Counted from the stretch's first letter, positions 1 to 12,095 are shown. The stretch: DNA of 64,000 nucleotides from Flavobacterium hydatis (GCF_000737695.1 NZ_JPRM01000005.1:1-64000); one strand, 5' to 3'. Notes: generated from the sequence alone by a model not told the origin. Numbers and translations are program-made.

Positions 1-3
1 TAT

Positions 4-40
4 AAAAAAAGCGCTACTTTTAAAAAGTAGCGCTTTTTTT
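4..40. terminator. Bidirectional hairpin terminator
   Basis: A 12-bp stem (AGCGCTACTTTT at 10-21 with its complement at 23-34) is flanked by A7 on the left and T7 on the right, so it can end transcription from either side. The gene it serves on the left lies outside the window. Positions 41-219 show no gene. Confidence 0.75.
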
Positions 41-219
41 GAATCTGAATTAATAAAATAACCTCGAGTATTCAATTTTAGGAAGTTGCAAATTAAAAAA
101 TTATGCGCTCTAAGCGAAATTTAATCGTTAAAACGAATTAAAATCAGATAAAGTACCTTTTAGAACAAATTCCAGAAGCCTTATTTGATTAAAATATAAA
201 TCACAAATTCTCTTATATA

Positions 220-247
220 AAAAAAACTCCATTTCTGGAGCTTTTTT
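220..247 (-). terminator. Rho-independent terminator of the epoxide-hydrolase-like gene
   Basis: Read on the minus strand, CTCCA-GAAA-TGGAG (240 down to 227) has a GNRA-type loop. It follows the stop codon directly and is followed by a run of T. Confidence 0.8.
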
Positions 248-1209
248 TAGCTATTATGTTGTTCTAGCCATTTCAAAATCACTTGATTAGTTTCTTCTGG
301 AAGTTCTTGATGAATCCAATGACCACAATCTAAGCTAATCACATCTACATTAGGCACGAACTCTGATAATCTTTCAAACTTAGGAATCATATCACGATTA
401 CCATATATCATAAGTGCGGGTTGTTGAATGATTGGGTTCACATCTGCTAATAAGTACCAGTTTCGATCAAGGTTTCTATACCAATTTATACTTCCTGTAA
501 ACTTTGAAGATTCGAAGGCAGAGACTAAAACGGTCAGTTCACCTTCATTCATTATGGGTTCGCCCAGTATTTTTTTTGCTCTTGCAAGATTAATCATCCA
601 CATTCCTGGTTCAGGCGGTGCAAGAGGTATATTCTTGCGGAACATATTACGAAGGAACTGAGATGTGTTCTCATTCATTATAGCATCTGCCACTCCTGGC
701 TGTCGATTAAAGTGAACAAAATAGAAGTCTCCTCCAAATACTTCTTCCATGAACTCTATCCAAGGTTTTTCTCCACGCTCTTGATAAGGTAAGGCTAAGT
801 TTATCAATTTATTTACTCGTTCCGGATACAATAATGCAAGATTCCAAACGACATTTGCACCCCAATCATGACCAATAAAAGTGGCATCTTTATATCCGTA
901 GTAATCCAGTAGAGCAACCAAATCACCTGTTAAACATTCAATATCATACTCTGTTACTTCCATTGGGCAAGATGATTTTCCATAACCTCTTTGATTAGGA
1001 ACAATGACATGATAGCCAGCTTTAACAAGTTCAGGAATTTGATAACGCCAAGAAAAAGCATGCTCTGGAAAACCGTGACAAAGCACGATAGGTTTATCAG
1101 AATTTTGTTGACCTGCCTCAAATACTTCAAGTTCAATTCCATTAATAGAAATTACAGTAGGACTTGGAAACTCGATTGGATTAAAACTTGCACCAGTTAC
1201 GTTTGTCAT
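247..1209 (-). CDS. Alpha/beta hydrolase, epoxide hydrolase type
   Basis: The 320-residue protein has the alpha/beta-hydrolase fold. Visible elements are the oxyanion motif HGFPE (45-49), the nucleophile elbow GHDWGA with Asp115, the acid Asp273 in GNRDM, and the catalytic His297 in CGHWIH. An Asp nucleophile together with HGxP and a cap-domain tyrosine (Tyr244 in INWYRN) is typical of soluble epoxide hydrolases. Haloalkane and fluoroacetate dehalogenases share much of this pattern, so the substrate is uncertain. There is no signal peptide, so it is probably cytoplasmic. It stands alone between its own terminator and the DUF3467 terminator and is not part of the ribosomal/RNA polymerase cluster. 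Confidence 0.85.
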   Translation of the reverse strand: MTNVTGASFNPIEFPSPTVISINGIELEVFEAGQQNSDKPIVLCHGFPEHAFSWRYQIPELVKAGYHVIVPNQRGYGKSSCPMEVTEYDIECLTGDLVALLDYYGYKDATFIGHDWGANVVWNLALLYPERVNKLINLALPYQERGEKPWIEFMEEVFGGDFYFVHFNRQPGVADAIMNENTSQFLRNMFRKNIPLAPPEPGMWMINLARAKKILGEPIMNEGELTVLVSAFESSKFTGSINWYRNLDRNWYLLADVNPIIQQPALMIYGNRDMIPKFERLSEFVPNVDVISLDCGHWIHQELPEETNQVILKWLEQHNS

Positions 1210-1391
1210 TTTTTTATTGTTTAAAGATTAATATGACACAAATGTAAACTTGGACGGTGACAACCCTTTGTCAGTAGTCAATAAATAATTAACGATATTT
1301 CCTAAAATGCTCTTGTACAAAATCTTCTTTTGAGGCTAAACTTTTCCAGATTTAATCTCTATTTTTTGAATTTTACTACCCTTTTTTCCAT

Positions 1392-1418
1392 AAAAAAAGC
1401 CCCAATAATGGGGCTTTT
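1392..1418 (-). terminator. Terminator ending the rpoBC-DUF3467 transcript
   Basis: On the minus strand AAAAGCCCC-ATTATT-GGGGCTTTT is followed by further T residues, five bases after the DUF3467 stop codon. It is the natural end of the long ribosomal protein/RNA polymerase transcript. Confidence 0.85.
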
Positions 1419-1423
1419 AAATT

Positions 1424-1735
1424 TTATGCTTGTCCTGCCGGACCGAAGTTAAGCGGTATTTGTGCTTGTTCAGTCTCTTTGATTTCGCCATGAGCGGCTT
1501 CAAAGCGATGAATATTTTCACCAATTGCTCTTAACAATCGTTTAGCATGTTGTGGTGTCAAGACAATTCTTGACTTTACCTTGGCTTTAGGAATACCGGG
1601 CATAATGCTTACAAAATCTAAAACAAACTCTGAAGAAGAATGATTGATAATTGCTAAATTAGAATAAATTCCTTCAGCGATTTTTTCATCTAACTCGATA
1701 TTAATCTGTTCTTGTTGTTGATTCGGATTACTCAT
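1424..1735 (-). CDS. DUF3467 family protein, cotranscribed with rpoC
   Basis: A small acidic cytoplasmic protein of 103 residues. The central part (about 10-90) matches the DUF3467 pattern: a beta-rich stretch with SSSEFVLDFVSIMPG and the segment SRIVLTPQHAKRLLRAIGEN. The function is unknown. It begins 11 bases after the rpoC stop and ends at a strong terminator, so it is almost certainly the last gene of the rpoBC operon. That position suggests, but does not prove, a role near transcription. There is no signal peptide, membrane segment or obvious catalytic motif. Confidence 0.85.
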   Translation of the reverse strand: MSNPNQQQEQINIELDEKIAEGIYSNLAIINHSSSEFVLDFVSIMPGIPKAKVKSRIVLTPQHAKRLLRAIGENIHRFEAAHGEIKETEQAQIPLNFGPAGQA

Positions 1736-1746
1736 AGTTTCCTAAA

Positions 1747-4700
1747 TTAATAAATATATTCTTCTTTATTAGCCATCATTTCATTGTAATCATCTTTAGA
1801 TCCTACGATTGTATTATCGTATTCTCTCATACCAGTTCCCGCAGGAATTCTGTGTCCAACAATTACATTCTCTTTTAATCCTTCTAAGTAATCCACTTTA
1901 CCTGCTACTGCAGCTTCGTTAAGTACTTTAGTTGTTTCTTGGAAAGAAGCAGCAGAAATAAATGATTTAGTTTGTAGCGAAGCTCTTGTAATACCTTGTA
2001 AAACTGGCGTTGCAGTTGCAGTAATTACATCTCTAGCTACAACTAGATTTTTATCTGTACGTTTCAATAATGAATTTTCATCACGTAATTCACGAGGAGA
2101 TATAATCTGACCCGCTTTTAATACGCTAGAATCTCCAGCATCTTCAACAACTTTCATTCCGTATAATTTATCGTTTTGAACGATGAAATCTTTAGTATGA
2201 ATTAATTGATCCTCTAAGAATAAAGTATCACCTGGATCTTGTACTCTTACTTTACGCATCATCTGACGAATAACAACCTCGAAGTGTTTGTCATTGATTT
2301 TTACCCCTTGTAAACGGTATACCTCTTGAATTTCATTTACCAAGTACTGTTGAACAGCAGCTGGACCTTGAATTCTTAAAATATCGTCTGGAGTAATAGC
2401 ACCGTCTGACAATGGTACACCTGCTCTAACGAAGTCATTCTCCTGAACTAGAATTTGGCTTGATAATTTAACCAAGTATTTTCTAATGTCGCCAAATTTA
2501 GATTCGATAACAATCTCACGGTTACCTCTTTTGATTTTTCCAAAAGAAACAACTCCATCAATTTCAGAAACTACAGCTGGGTTCGAAGGATTACGAGCCT
2601 CTAACAACTCTGTAATTCTTGGTAAACCTCCGGTAATATCTCCTGATTTAGAAGAACGACGTGGAATTTTCACCAATACTTTACCTGCTTTAATTTTCTC
2701 ACCGTTTTCAACCATCAAGTGGGCTCCAACTGGTAAGTTATAAGAACGAATTAACTCACCTTCTTTACCGTAAACCAATAAAGTTGGAATTAATTTTTTA
2801 GCTCTAGACTCAGAAATTACTTTTTCTTGGAATCCTGTTTGCTCATCAATTTCAACCATGAACGATTGTCCTTGCTCTAAATCTTCGTAAGCAATTTTAC
2901 CAGTAAACTCAGAAACGATAACTCCATTATATGGATCCCATTTACAAATTACATCACCTTTAACAACCGATTGACCATCTTTAACAAAGATACTAGAACC
3001 GTAAGGAATGTTGTTTGTACTTAATAAGATACCTGTTCTTTCATCAATTAATTTCAATTCAGTAGAACGAGATACTACAATATCAACTGAGTTACCTTCG
3101 TTATCCTCACCTTTAACAGTTTTTAAATCTTCGATTTCTAGTTTACCGTTAAATCTTGTAACGATGCTAGATTCTTCAGATATACCACCCGCAACCCCTC
3201 CAACGTGGAAAGTACGTAATGTTAACTGTGTACCTGGCTCTCCAATAGACTGAGCTGCAATTACTCCAACTGCCTCTCCTCTTTGAGTCATTTTACCAGT
3301 AGCTAAGTTTCTACCGTAACATTTAGCACAAATACCTTTAAGCGCTTCACAAGTTAATGGAGAACGAACTTCAACTTTCTCCACTGGAGAAGCTTCGATC
3401 GCTTTCATTATAGCTTCTGTGATTTGCTCACCAGATCTAACTAAATAGTCACTAGTTAAAGGATTAATTACATCTTGTAATGCAACACGTCCTAAAATTC
3501 TTTCTCCTAATGATTCTACAATCTCCTCATTCTTTTTCAATGCAGAAACTTCAACACCTCTAAGAGTACCACAATCCTCAATATTAACAATAACATCTTG
3601 AGAAACGTCATGTAACCTTCTAGTTAAGTAACCAGCATCGGCAGTTTTAAGAGCCGTATCCGCAAGACCTTTACGAGCACCGTGAGTAGAGATAAAGTAC
3701 TCAAGGATAGAAAGACCTTCCTTAAAGTTAGAAAGAATCGGGTTTTCAATAATCTCACCACCACCAGCAGTAGATTTTTTAGGCTTAGCCATCAAACCAC
3801 GCATACCAGTTAACTGACGAATTTGTTCTTTAGAACCCCTCGCCCCAGAGTCAAGCATCATATATACAGAGTTGAATCCTTGTTGGTCTTCTCTAATATT
3901 TTTCATTGCTAACTCTGTAAGTTGAGCATTCGCAGAAGTCCAAACATCAATAACTTGGTTGTAACGCTCGTTATTAGTGATAAGACCCATGTTATAATTT
4001 GTTGAGATACCTTCAACTTGCTCTCTGGCATCTGCAATCAATTTAGTTTTTTGCTCAGGAATTCTAATATCACCTAAAGAGAATGATAAACCTCCTCTAA
4101 ATGCGAATTTATACCCCATATCTTTCATGTTGTCCAAGAAAGCAGCCGTCATAGGTACATTGGTAGCACTTAATACGTGTCCAATAATATCTCTAAGGTT
4201 TTTCTTAGTCAATACATCATTGATATATCCTGCAGCTTCTGGCACCACTTCATTAAACAATACACGACCAGCGGTAGTTTTAATAATTTGATACACTAAT
4301 TCTCCAGCTTCATTAAAATCTTTTGCTCTAATTTTCACTGAAGCATTCAATTCTAATCTTCCTTCGTTCAATGCAATATTTACTTCTTCTGCAGAGTAAA
4401 AAGTTAAGCCTTCACCTAAAATTTTAAGTTCTGGAGTAGAAAGACGTTCTTTGGTCATATAGTATAGACCCAAGACCATATCCTGAGAAGGTACAGTAAT
4501 CGGCGCACCGTTAGCAGGGTTCAAGATATTGTGAGAAGCCAACATTAATAATTGAGCTTCCAAAATAGCCTCTGGTCCTAATGGTAAGTGTACCGCCATT
4601 TGATCCCCATCAAAATCGGCATTAAACGCCGTACAAACTAATGGGTGCAATTGGATTGCTTTTCCTTCAATTAATTTTGGTTGGAAAGCCTGGATACCTA

Positions 4701-6057
4701 ATCTGTGTAACGTAGGAGCACGATTCAGTAATATTGGGTGACCTTTAATTACATTTTCAAGGATATCCCAAACTACTGGCTCTTTTTTGTCTATAATTTT
4801 CTTAGCAGATTTTACCGTTTTAACAATACCTCTTTCTATCAATTTACGGATAACGAAAGGTTTGTAAAGCTCAGATGCCATATCTTTAGGGATACCACAT
4901 TCGAACAATTTTAATTCCGGTCCAACAACAATTACCGAACGAGCAGAATAATCCACACGTTTTCCTAAAAGGTTTTGACGGAAACGTCCTTGTTTACCTT
5001 TTAATGAATCTGATAATGATTTTAATGGTCTGTTTGATTCTGTTTTAACAGCAGAAGCTTTACGAGTGTTATCAAATAATGAATCTACAGATTCTTGTAA
5101 CATACGTTTTTCGTTTCTTAAGATAACTTCTGGAGCTTTAATCTCCATTAATCTTTTCAAACGGTTGTTACGTATAATTACACGACGATATAAATCATTT
5201 AAATCTGAAGTTGCAAAACGACCTCCATCAAGTGGCACAAGCGGACGTAATTCTGGTGGAATAACAGGAACCACTTTCATAATCATCCATTCTGGACGGT
5301 TTTCGCGGTTTAAGTTAGACTCACGGAAAGATTCAACAACTTGTAATCTTTTTAATGCTTCTGTTTTACGTTGTTTAGATGTTTCATTGTTAGCACTGTG
5401 TCTTAATTGGTAAGATAACTCATCTAAGTCGATACGTGCTAATAAATCCATAATACATTCTGCTCCCATTTTGGCAACAAATTTGTTAGGATCAAAATCA
5501 TCTAAATATTGATTGTCTTGAGGAAGAGAATCTAAAATATTTAAATATTCTTCTTCAGTTAAGAAGTCTAATCTTTGTAAAGATTCTCCATCTGCATTTT
5601 TAGCAATACCAGCTTGAATTACTACGTATCTTTCGTAGTAAATAATCATATCTAATTTCTTAGAAGGAAGTCCAAGGATATAACCAATTTTATTAGGAAG
5701 AGAACGGAAATACCAGATATGAGCGATAGGCACAACAAGGTTGATGTGTCCTACTCTATCACGACGTACTTTTTTCTCAGTAACTTCAACACCACAACGG
5801 TCACAGATGATACCTTTGTAACGAATTCTTTTATATTTTCCACAAGCACACTCAAAATCCTTAACAGGTCCGAAGATTCTTTCGCAGAAAAGTCCGTCAC
5901 GCTCTGGTTTGTGAGTTCTGTAGTTTATTGTTTCTGGCTTTAAAACCTCTCCTCTTGATTCTTTCAAGATAGATTCTGGTGAAGCCAATCCAATAGAGAT
6001 TTTGTTAAATCTTTTAACTGGATTTTTATCTTTATTATTATTTCTATTATTCATCAT
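1747..6057 (-). CDS. rpoC: RNA polymerase subunit beta-prime
   Basis: This is the largest subunit of RNA polymerase (1436 residues) and holds the catalytic magnesium. The absolutely conserved NADFDGDQ motif is at 479-486, with Asp481, Asp483 and Asp485 binding Mg. The N-terminal zinc-binding cysteines (CACGKY and CDRCGVEV) lie near residues 70-90, and a second zinc site ([13 protein letters not shown]) lies in the C-terminal half. Length and sequence are typical of Flavobacterium. The start MMNNRNNN is chosen because the N-terminus matches flavobacterial RpoC. It lies 287 bases downstream of rpoB, across a gap with a perfect hairpin, and is followed closely by DUF3467. Confidence 0.99.
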   Translation of the reverse strand: MMNNRNNNKDKNPVKRFNKISIGLASPESILKESRGEVLKPETINYRTHKPERDGLFCERIFGPVKDFECACGKYKRIRYKGIICDRCGVEVTEKKVRRDRVGHINLVVPIAHIWYFRSLPNKIGYILGLPSKKLDMIIYYERYVVIQAGIAKNADGESLQRLDFLTEEEYLNILDSLPQDNQYLDDFDPNKFVAKMGAECIMDLLARIDLDELSYQLRHSANNETSKQRKTEALKRLQVVESFRESNLNRENRPEWMIMKVVPVIPPELRPLVPLDGGRFATSDLNDLYRRVIIRNNRLKRLMEIKAPEVILRNEKRMLQESVDSLFDNTRKASAVKTESNRPLKSLSDSLKGKQGRFRQNLLGKRVDYSARSVIVVGPELKLFECGIPKDMASELYKPFVIRKLIERGIVKTVKSAKKIIDKKEPVVWDILENVIKGHPILLNRAPTLHRLGIQAFQPKLIEGKAIQLHPLVCTAFNADFDGDQMAVHLPLGPEAILEAQLLMLASHNILNPANGAPITVPSQDMVLGLYYMTKERLSTPELKILGEGLTFYSAEEVNIALNEGRLELNASVKIRAKDFNEAGELVYQIIKTTAGRVLFNEVVPEAAGYINDVLTKKNLRDIIGHVLSATNVPMTAAFLDNMKDMGYKFAFRGGLSFSLGDIRIPEQKTKLIADAREQVEGISTNYNMGLITNNERYNQVIDVWTSANAQLTELAMKNIREDQQGFNSVYMMLDSGARGSKEQIRQLTGMRGLMAKPKKSTAGGGEIIENPILSNFKEGLSILEYFISTHGARKGLADTALKTADAGYLTRRLHDVSQDVIVNIEDCGTLRGVEVSALKKNEEIVESLGERILGRVALQDVINPLTSDYLVRSGEQITEAIMKAIEASPVEKVEVRSPLTCEALKGICAKCYGRNLATGKMTQRGEAVGVIAAQSIGEPGTQLTLRTFHVGGVAGGISEESSIVTRFNGKLEIEDLKTVKGEDNEGNSVDIVVSRSTELKLIDERTGILLSTNNIPYGSSIFVKDGQSVVKGDVICKWDPYNGVIVSEFTGKIAYEDLEQGQSFMVEIDEQTGFQEKVISESRAKKLIPTLLVYGKEGELIRSYNLPVGAHLMVENGEKIKAGKVLVKIPRRSSKSGDITGGLPRITELLEARNPSNPAVVSEIDGVVSFGKIKRGNREIVIESKFGDIRKYLVKLSSQILVQENDFVRAGVPLSDGAITPDDILRIQGPAAVQQYLVNEIQEVYRLQGVKINDKHFEVVIRQMMRKVRVQDPGDTLFLEDQLIHTKDFIVQNDKLYGMKVVEDAGDSSVLKAGQIISPRELRDENSLLKRTDKNLVVARDVITATATPVLQGITRASLQTKSFISAASFQETTKVLNEAAVAGKVDYLEGLKENVIVGHRIPAGTGMREYDNTIVGSKDDYNEMMANKEEYIY

Positions 6058-6291
6058 AGTTTTTACTATTGATTTATTTGCTATTAAAAATTGATTTTAG
6101 ATTATAATCTACATCTTTTAAAAGTTACTTTTAAAAGAGTTAAATCATTACGCTGCTACCTCGGGTTACTTCTCTAAACTTCAAACACATTTTTTGAAGC
6201 GCTAGTTATAAAATGCCTTGCATTATTATAAAAAATCGGAACGGGTTACGGGTATAAATCTTAAAAACTTAAACTTTACTAAACAGCTTAA

Positions 6292-6326
6292 GTCTCAGTA
6301 TTCGGTTTACAACCGAATACTGAGAC
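6292..6326 (-). other. Perfect 16-bp hairpin in the rpoB-rpoC gap
   Basis: GTCTCAGTATTCGGTT (6292-6307) and its exact complement (6311-6326) flank a 3-base loop. It begins 19 bases after the rpoB stop codon. No T tract follows on the minus strand, so it is not a standard terminator. An RNA processing site, a pause/attenuation site or an mRNA-stabilising hairpin are all possible. The remainder of the gap (6058-6291) shows no gene. Confidence 0.7.
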
Positions 6327-6344
6327 CATCACTGAATTTTATTT

Positions 6345-9300
6345 TTATTCTTCTAGACGAATATCAAGTCCAAGACCTTTCAATTCGTGCATCAATACAT
6401 TGAATGATTCTGGTAAACCTGGTTCTGGCATAGACTCTCCCTTAACGATTGCTTCGTAAGTTTTAGCTCTACCAATAACGTCATCAGACTTAACAGTTAA
6501 GATTTCACGTAGAGTACTTGACGCTCCATAAGCCTCAAGTGCCCAAACCTCCATCTCTCCAAAACGTTGACCTCCAAATTGAGCTTTACCTCCAAGTGGT
6601 TGTTGAGTAATCAACGAGTATGGTCCGATAGAACGTGCGTGCATCTTATCATCTACCATGTGTCCTAATTTCAACATGTAGATTACACCTACAGTTGCTC
6701 TTTGGTGGAAACGTTCTCCAGTTCCTCCATCATACAAATAAGTATGACCGAATCTTGGTATTCCTGCTTCGTCAGTCAATTCATTGATCTGATCTAAAGT
6801 AGCACCATCAAAAATTGGAGTAGCAAATTTTCTACCTAAATTTTGTCCTGCCCAACCTAAAACAGTTTCATAAATCTGACCGATGTTCATACGAGATGGT
6901 ACCCCAAGTGGATTCAATACGATATCTACTGGTGTTCCGTCTTCAAGGAAAGGCATATCTTCATGACGAACGATTCTTGCAACAATACCTTTGTTACCGT
7001 GACGTCCTGCCATTTTATCCCCTACTTTCAACTTACGTTTTTTAGCAATATAAATTTTTGCTAATTTCAAGATTCCTGCTGGTAATTCATCTCCAACAGT
7101 AATAGTGAATTTCTCTCTTCTTAAAGATCCTTGTAAGTCATTCAACTTAATTTTATAGTTATGAATTAAATCATTAACCATTTTATTAGTTGCATCATCA
7201 GCAACCCATTGACCTTTACTTAAGTGAGCAAAATCCTCTACCGCGTAAAGCATTTTTTGAGTATATTTTTTACCTTTTGGTAAAACTTCTTCACCCAAAT
7301 CATTCATTACTCCTTGAGAAGTTTTTCCGTTAACGATCAAGAATAATTTTTCAACCAATCTGTCTTTTAATTCAACAAATTTAGTTTCAAATTCCATTTC
7401 TAAAGCGCCTAAAGCATCTTTATCTTGTGTACGTTTACGTTTATCTTTTACGGCTCTTGCAAATAATTTTTTGTCAAGAACTACACCATGTAAAGAAGGA
7501 GAAGCTTTTAACGAAGCATCTTTAACATCACCTGCTTTATCACCGAAGATTGCTCTAAGCAATTTCTCTTCTGGAGTAGGATCTGATTCTCCTTTTGGAG
7601 TAATTTTTCCGATAAGAATATCACCAGGTTTAACCTCGGCTCCAATTCTAATCATACCGTTTTCATCTAAATCTTTAGTGGCTTCTTCAGAAACGTTAGG
7701 AATATCATTAGTTAACTCTTCGTTACCTAATTTTGTATCTCTAACTTCTAATGAATAATCATCTACGTGAATTGACGTAAAGATATCATCACGAACTACT
7801 TTTTCAGAAATCACAATCGCATCCTCAAAGTTATATCCTTTCCATGGCATGAACGCAACTTTTAGGTTACGACCTAAAGCTAATTCTCCATTTTGTGTAG
7901 CATATCCTTCAGATAATACTTGACCAAATGCAACTCTATCACCTTTCTTAACGATTGGTTTCAAGTTAATACTTGTTCCTTGATTGGTTTTTCTAAATTT
8001 AATTAGATTATATGTTTTTTCATCAGACTCAAAACTAACCATTCTTTCTTCTTCAGAACGATCATATTTAATAGTGATGATGTTTGCATCAACATATTCT
8101 ACTGTTCCATCACCCTCAGCATTAATCAATACTCTAGAATCAGACGCAACCTGACGCTCTAAACCTGTTCCTACAATAGGAGCTTCAGGGCGAATTAAAG
8201 GTACTGCCTGACGCATCATGTTTGATCCCATCAAGGCTCTATTCGCATCATCATGCTCTAAGAAAGGAATCAAAGATGCAGAAATAGAAGCAATTTGATT
8301 TGGAGCAACGTCTGTATAATCTACCTGAGTTGGTTCGATTACTGGGAAATCACCTTCCTGACGCGCAATTACGTTATCAGCAATGATTTTTCCTGTTGCA
8401 TCCATTTCGATGTTTGCTTGTGCAATCATCATTCCTTCTTCTTCTTCAGCACTTAAATATACTGGAGTAGTATCTAAATCTACAACACCATTAGTTACTT
8501 TACGGTAAGGAGTTTCGATGAATCCCATTCCGTTAACTTTAGCATAAACACCTAAAGATGAAATCAAACCAATATTTGGTCCCTCTGGAGTTTCAATTGG
8601 ACATAAACGTCCGTAATGCGTATAGTGAACGTCACGTACCTCGAAACCAGCTCTTTCTCTAGAAAGTCCACCTGGTCCAAGTGCAGATAATCTTCTCTTG
8701 TGCGTAATCTCAGCAAGTGGATTCGTTTGATCCATAAATTGAGATAACTGGTTAGTACCAAAGAAAGAGTTGATAACTGATGATAATGTTTTAGCATTAA
8801 TCAAATCAATTGGTGTAAACACCTCGTTATCTCTAACGTTCATTCTCTCACGAATAGTTCTAGCCATACGTGCAAGACCAACACCGAATTGTTGAGACAA
8901 TTGTTCTCCAACTGTTCTAACACGACGGTTTGATAAGTGATCAATATCATCAATCTCTGCTTTAGAGTTGATTAATTCAATCAAATATTTTACAATGGTA
9001 ATGATATCTTCTTTGGTAAGCACTTGCTTTTCCATTGGGATATCTAAACCAAGTTTTTTGTTCATTCTATAACGACCAACTTCACCTAAGTTATAACGTT
9101 GATCAGAGAAGAACAATTTATCTATAATACCACGAGCAGTTTCTTCATCAGGCGGTTCTGCATTACGCAATTGTCTGTAGATATGCTCAACAGCTTCTTT
9201 TTCAGAGTTTGTTGGATCTTTTTGTAATGTATTGTGGATAATAGCATAATCTGCTTGATTATTATCCTCTTTATGTAACAAAATAGATTTAACGTTAGAA

Positions 9301-10160
9301 TCGATGATTTCTTCAACATTATCTTTATCGATAATAGTATCTCTATCAAGGATGATTTCGTTACGTTCGATAGAAACTACCTCACCAGTATCTTCATCTA
9401 CGAAATCCTCGTGCCAAGTATTCAATACACGTGCAGCAAGTCTTCTTCCAATATATTTTTTAATTCCTGTTTTAGAAACTTTAATTTCTTCGGCAAGGTC
9501 GAAAATTTCAAGGATATCCTTATCTCTTTCAAATCCAATTGCACGGAATAAAGTTGTAACAGGTAATTTTTTCTTTCTATCGATATATGCGTACATTACG
9601 CTATTAATATCTGTAGAAAATTCTATCCAAGAACCTTTAAAAGGAATTACTCTGGCAGAATAAAGTTTTGTTCCATTTGCGTGGAATGATTGACCAAAGA
9701 AAACCCCAGGAGAACGGTGTAATTGAGATACTACCACACGCTCAGCACCATTGATAACAAAAGTACCGCTTGGAGTCATATAAGGAATTGTACCTAGATA
9801 AACATCTTGTACAATAGTTTCAAAATCTTCGTGTTCTGGATCTGTACAATATAGTTTTAACCTAGCTTTTAAAGGCACACTATAAGTAAGACCTCTCTCT
9901 ATACATTCTTGAATTGTATAACGTGGTGGATCAACAAAATAATCTAGGAACTCCAATACAAAGTTATTTCTTGTATCTGTGATTGGAAAGTTTTCCATGA
10001 AGGTGTTGTACAACCCTTCGTTGCCTCTTTCGTCAGATTTAGTTTCTAATTGAAAAAAATCTTTAAAAGATTTAACCTGAACATCTAGGAAATCCGGATA
10101 TACAGGAATATTTTTTGTAGAGGCAAAATTCAATCTTTCAGTCTGATTTGTTATCATCAA
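6345..10160 (-). CDS. rpoB: RNA polymerase subunit beta
   Basis: The beta subunit of RNA polymerase, 1271 residues (1270 if the second Met at 10157 is used, as in most flavobacterial annotations). The rifampicin pocket is wild type in sequence: QLSQFMDQ followed by [13 protein letters not shown], with His487 and Ser492 at the positions equivalent to E. coli His526 and Ser531, so no resistance change is seen there. The C-terminal segment [24 protein letters not shown] is typical of the family. It follows rplL after 260 bases, a gap that contains a hairpin with a T5 tail, and precedes rpoC. Confidence 0.99.
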   Translation of the reverse strand: MMITNQTERLNFASTKNIPVYPDFLDVQVKSFKDFFQLETKSDERGNEGLYNTFMENFPITDTRNNFVLEFLDYFVDPPRYTIQECIERGLTYSVPLKARLKLYCTDPEHEDFETIVQDVYLGTIPYMTPSGTFVINGAERVVVSQLHRSPGVFFGQSFHANGTKLYSARVIPFKGSWIEFSTDINSVMYAYIDRKKKLPVTTLFRAIGFERDKDILEIFDLAEEIKVSKTGIKKYIGRRLAARVLNTWHEDFVDEDTGEVVSIERNEIILDRDTIIDKDNVEEIIDSNVKSILLHKEDNNQADYAIIHNTLQKDPTNSEKEAVEHIYRQLRNAEPPDEETARGIIDKLFFSDQRYNLGEVGRYRMNKKLGLDIPMEKQVLTKEDIITIVKYLIELINSKAEIDDIDHLSNRRVRTVGEQLSQQFGVGLARMARTIRERMNVRDNEVFTPIDLINAKTLSSVINSFFGTNQLSQFMDQTNPLAEITHKRRLSALGPGGLSRERAGFEVRDVHYTHYGRLCPIETPEGPNIGLISSLGVYAKVNGMGFIETPYRKVTNGVVDLDTTPVYLSAEEEEGMMIAQANIEMDATGKIIADNVIARQEGDFPVIEPTQVDYTDVAPNQIASISASLIPFLEHDDANRALMGSNMMRQAVPLIRPEAPIVGTGLERQVASDSRVLINAEGDGTVEYVDANIITIKYDRSEEERMVSFESDEKTYNLIKFRKTNQGTSINLKPIVKKGDRVAFGQVLSEGYATQNGELALGRNLKVAFMPWKGYNFEDAIVISEKVVRDDIFTSIHVDDYSLEVRDTKLGNEELTNDIPNVSEEATKDLDENGMIRIGAEVKPGDILIGKITPKGESDPTPEEKLLRAIFGDKAGDVKDASLKASPSLHGVVLDKKLFARAVKDKRKRTQDKDALGALEMEFETKFVELKDRLVEKLFLIVNGKTSQGVMNDLGEEVLPKGKKYTQKMLYAVEDFAHLSKGQWVADDATNKMVNDLIHNYKIKLNDLQGSLRREKFTITVGDELPAGILKLAKIYIAKKRKLKVGDKMAGRHGNKGIVARIVRHEDMPFLEDGTPVDIVLNPLGVPSRMNIGQIYETVLGWAGQNLGRKFATPIFDGATLDQINELTDEAGIPRFGHTYLYDGGTGERFHQRATVGVIYMLKLGHMVDDKMHARSIGPYSLITQQPLGGKAQFGGQRFGEMEVWALEAYGASSTLREILTVKSDDVIGRAKTYEAIVKGESMPEPGLPESFNVLMHELKGLGLDIRLEE

Positions 10161-10358
10161 TGGACAAAATTTTGATTAAAAAAAAGTAGTTTTTTGTGTA
10201 AAAACACACTGTTTAATTTATACTTTCTTTTTGTAATCAATACATCTTTAAAAATAAACGGACGAAAATTCAGCTTAATTTTTTTCTTCGTATTGATCAA
10301 AAACTTTTTCGTATTTTAAACTATTTGATAATAAAACTTGATATATTTTATTATACGA

Positions 10359-10398
10359 AAAATGGTTTAGGCCATTGAGATAACTCAAGACCTAAACC
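10359..10398 (-). terminator. Attenuator-like hairpin between rplL and rpoB
   Basis: On the minus strand GGTTTAGGTC-TTGAG pairs with CTCAA-TGGCCTAAACC (10398-10364), with one bulge and one G-T pair. ATTTTT follows. It starts 22 bases after the rplL stop. Partial termination here would lower rpoBC expression relative to the ribosomal proteins, as the known E. coli rplL-rpoB attenuator does. The comparison is by position only. Confidence 0.6.
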
Positions 10399-10420
10399 TA
10401 GTTCTTAAAACTGAGTTGAA

Positions 10421-10792
10421 TTATTTAAGCTCAACAACAGCTCCAGCTTCTTCTAAAGATTTTTTAAGACCTTCAGCCTCTTCTTTAGAAACACCTTCTT
10501 TAACGTTACTTGGAGCACTATCAACTACATCTTTAGCTTCTTTAAGACCTAAACCTGTAAGTTCTTTTACTAATTTCACAACTGCTAATTTAGAAGCACC
10601 AGCTTCTTTTAATACAACTGTAAATTCAGTTTGTGCTTCTTCAGCAGCACCACCATCACCACCAGCAGCAACTACAACCGCTGCAGCAGCAGGCTCGATA
10701 CCATACTCGTCTTTTAATATTGTTGCTAATTCGTTAACTTCTTTAACTGTTAAGTTAACTAATTGTTCTGCGAATTGTTTCAAATCTGCCAT
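10421..10792 (-). CDS. rplL: Ribosomal protein bL12 (L7/L12)
   Basis: The stalk protein of the large ribosomal subunit, 123 residues. An N-terminal dimerisation helix ([19 protein letters not shown]) is followed by an Ala/Gly-rich hinge (about 33-50). The C-terminal domain contains [18 protein letters not shown], which recruits translation factors. It lies 90 bases after rplJ, the usual stalk gene pair, and before the attenuator-like hairpin and rpoB. Confidence 0.98.
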   Translation of the reverse strand: MADLKQFAEQLVNLTVKEVNELATILKDEYGIEPAAAAVVVAAGGDGGAAEEAQTEFTVVLKEAGASKLAVVKLVKELTGLGLKEAKDVVDSAPSNVKEGVSKEEAEGLKKSLEEAGAVVELK

Positions 10793-10882
10793 TTTTTCTA
10801 TCGTTTAAAATGATTTGTAAAATATAATTATTTATTGTGCGCTAATTAAGCAGCAAGGAAATAAAATTTCCCGCATTTGTTA

Positions 10883-11383
10883 TTATGCTTCTTCCTCTTC
10901 GCTGTTTGCGAATTGGTTTTGTAAAGCAGAAATAACTCTTTGAGCTGGAGATTGAAGTAATCCAATAAGTTCTCCAAGAAGTTCTTCTTTAGATTTGATA
11001 GTTGCTAATGCATCTAATTGATCATCTCCAATGTATACTTCTGAATTGATATAAGCTCCTTTTAAAAGTGGCTTATCAGATTTCTTACGGAAATCTTTGA
11101 TAATTTTTCCAGGTGCATTTGCAACGTCTGAAATAAAGATTGAAGTGTTTCCTTTCAATACAGAAGGTAACTCACCATAATTATTTTCAGAAGCTTCCAT
11201 AGCTTTTGCAAGCAATGTATTTTTAACAACCTCTAATTTAATACCTGCTTTAAAGCAAGCTCTTCTCAAGTTTGAAGTTGTTTCTGCATTAAGTCCAGAA
11301 ATATCTGCTACATAAATAATATTTGTACCAGCTAACTGTGCAGTTAAATCTTCAATCGCGATTGATTTTTCTTCTCTAGTCAT
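10883..11383 (-). CDS. rplJ: Ribosomal protein uL10
   Basis: The stalk base protein, 166 residues, which holds L7/L12 dimers on 23S rRNA. The N-terminal rRNA-binding domain has MTREEKSIAIEDL and the stretch LRRACFKAGIKLEVVKNTLL. The C-terminal helix that binds L12 ends in acidic residues (SEEEEA). It starts 22 bases after rplA. In other bacteria L10-L12 autoregulates this transcript, but the short gap here leaves little room for an L10 leader, so control may act elsewhere. Confidence 0.98.
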   Translation of the reverse strand: MTREEKSIAIEDLTAQLAGTNIIYVADISGLNAETTSNLRRACFKAGIKLEVVKNTLLAKAMEASENNYGELPSVLKGNTSIFISDVANAPGKIIKDFRKKSDKPLLKGAYINSEVYIGDDQLDALATIKSKEELLGELIGLLQSPAQRVISALQNQFANSEEEEA

Positions 11384-11405
11384 ACTAAAAATTTTTAACT
11401 ACCAA

Positions 11406-12095
11406 TTATACTGCTTTTGGGTCTAATGCGATAGCAGGACTCATAGTGCTTGTAAGGTGAATACCTTTAATATAGGTACCTTTAGCAGCAGTTGGTTTAA
11501 GTTTTATTAATGTTTGAATAATTTCGTGTGCGTTGTCAACAATTTGCTCAGCTCCAAAAGAAACTTTACCAATTCCTGCGTGAACGATACCAGTTTTATC
11601 AACTTTAAAGTCAATTTTACCAGCTTTAACCTCTTGAACAGCTTTTGCAACATCCATAGTTACAGTACCTGTTTTAGGGTTTGGCATTAAACCTCTAGGT
11701 CCTAAAATACGACCTAATGGACCTAATTTACCCATAACAGCTGGCATAGTGATGATAACATCAACATCTGTCCAACCATCTTTTATTTTTTGTAAGTAAT
11801 CATCAAGACCTACATAGTCAGCACCAGCTTCTTTAGCTTCAGCTTCTTTATCTGGAGTAACTAATGCTAATACTTTAACATCTTTACCAGTTCCGTGAGG
11901 TAATGTAACTACACCTCTAACCATTTGATTCGCTTTTCTTGGATCTACACCCAAACGAACTGCGATATCAACAGACTCATCAAATTTTGCAGAAGCAACT
12001 ACTTTTAATAATGCCGCAGCATCTTTAAGAGAATATAGTTTGTTCTTTTCAATTTTTGAAGCAGCCTCTTTTTGCTTTTTTGTCAATTTTGCCAT
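11406..12095 (-). CDS. rplA: Ribosomal protein uL1
   Basis: The L1 stalk protein, 229 residues, which acts in release of the E-site tRNA. The signature [14 protein letters not shown] is present, as is the conserved N-terminal basic segment [17 protein letters not shown]. It starts 13 bases after rplK. In E. coli L1 represses its own operon by binding the rplK leader; a hairpin lies in the nusG-rplK gap here, but L1 binding is only a possibility. Confidence 0.98.
   Translation of the reverse strand: MAKLTKKQKEAASKIEKNKLYSLKDAAALLKVVASAKFDESVDIAVRLGVDPRKANQMVRGVVTLPHGTGKDVKVLALVTPDKEAEAKEAGADYVGLDDYLQKIKDGWTDVDVIITMPAVMGKLGPLGRILGPRGLMPNPKTGTVTMDVAKAVQEVKAGKIDFKVDKTGIVHAGIGKVSFGAEQIVDNAHEIIQTLIKLKPTAAKGTYIKGIHLTSTMSPAIALDPKAV

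Noticed and set aside
5066..5413. Plus-strand frames opposite rpoC and rpoB
   Set aside because: All lie inside two essential genes on the other strand and show no protein likeness.
10416..10808. 130-codon plus-strand frame opposite rplL
   Set aside because: Shadow of the Ala/Glu-rich rplL gene; Ser/Ala-rich and with no family signature.
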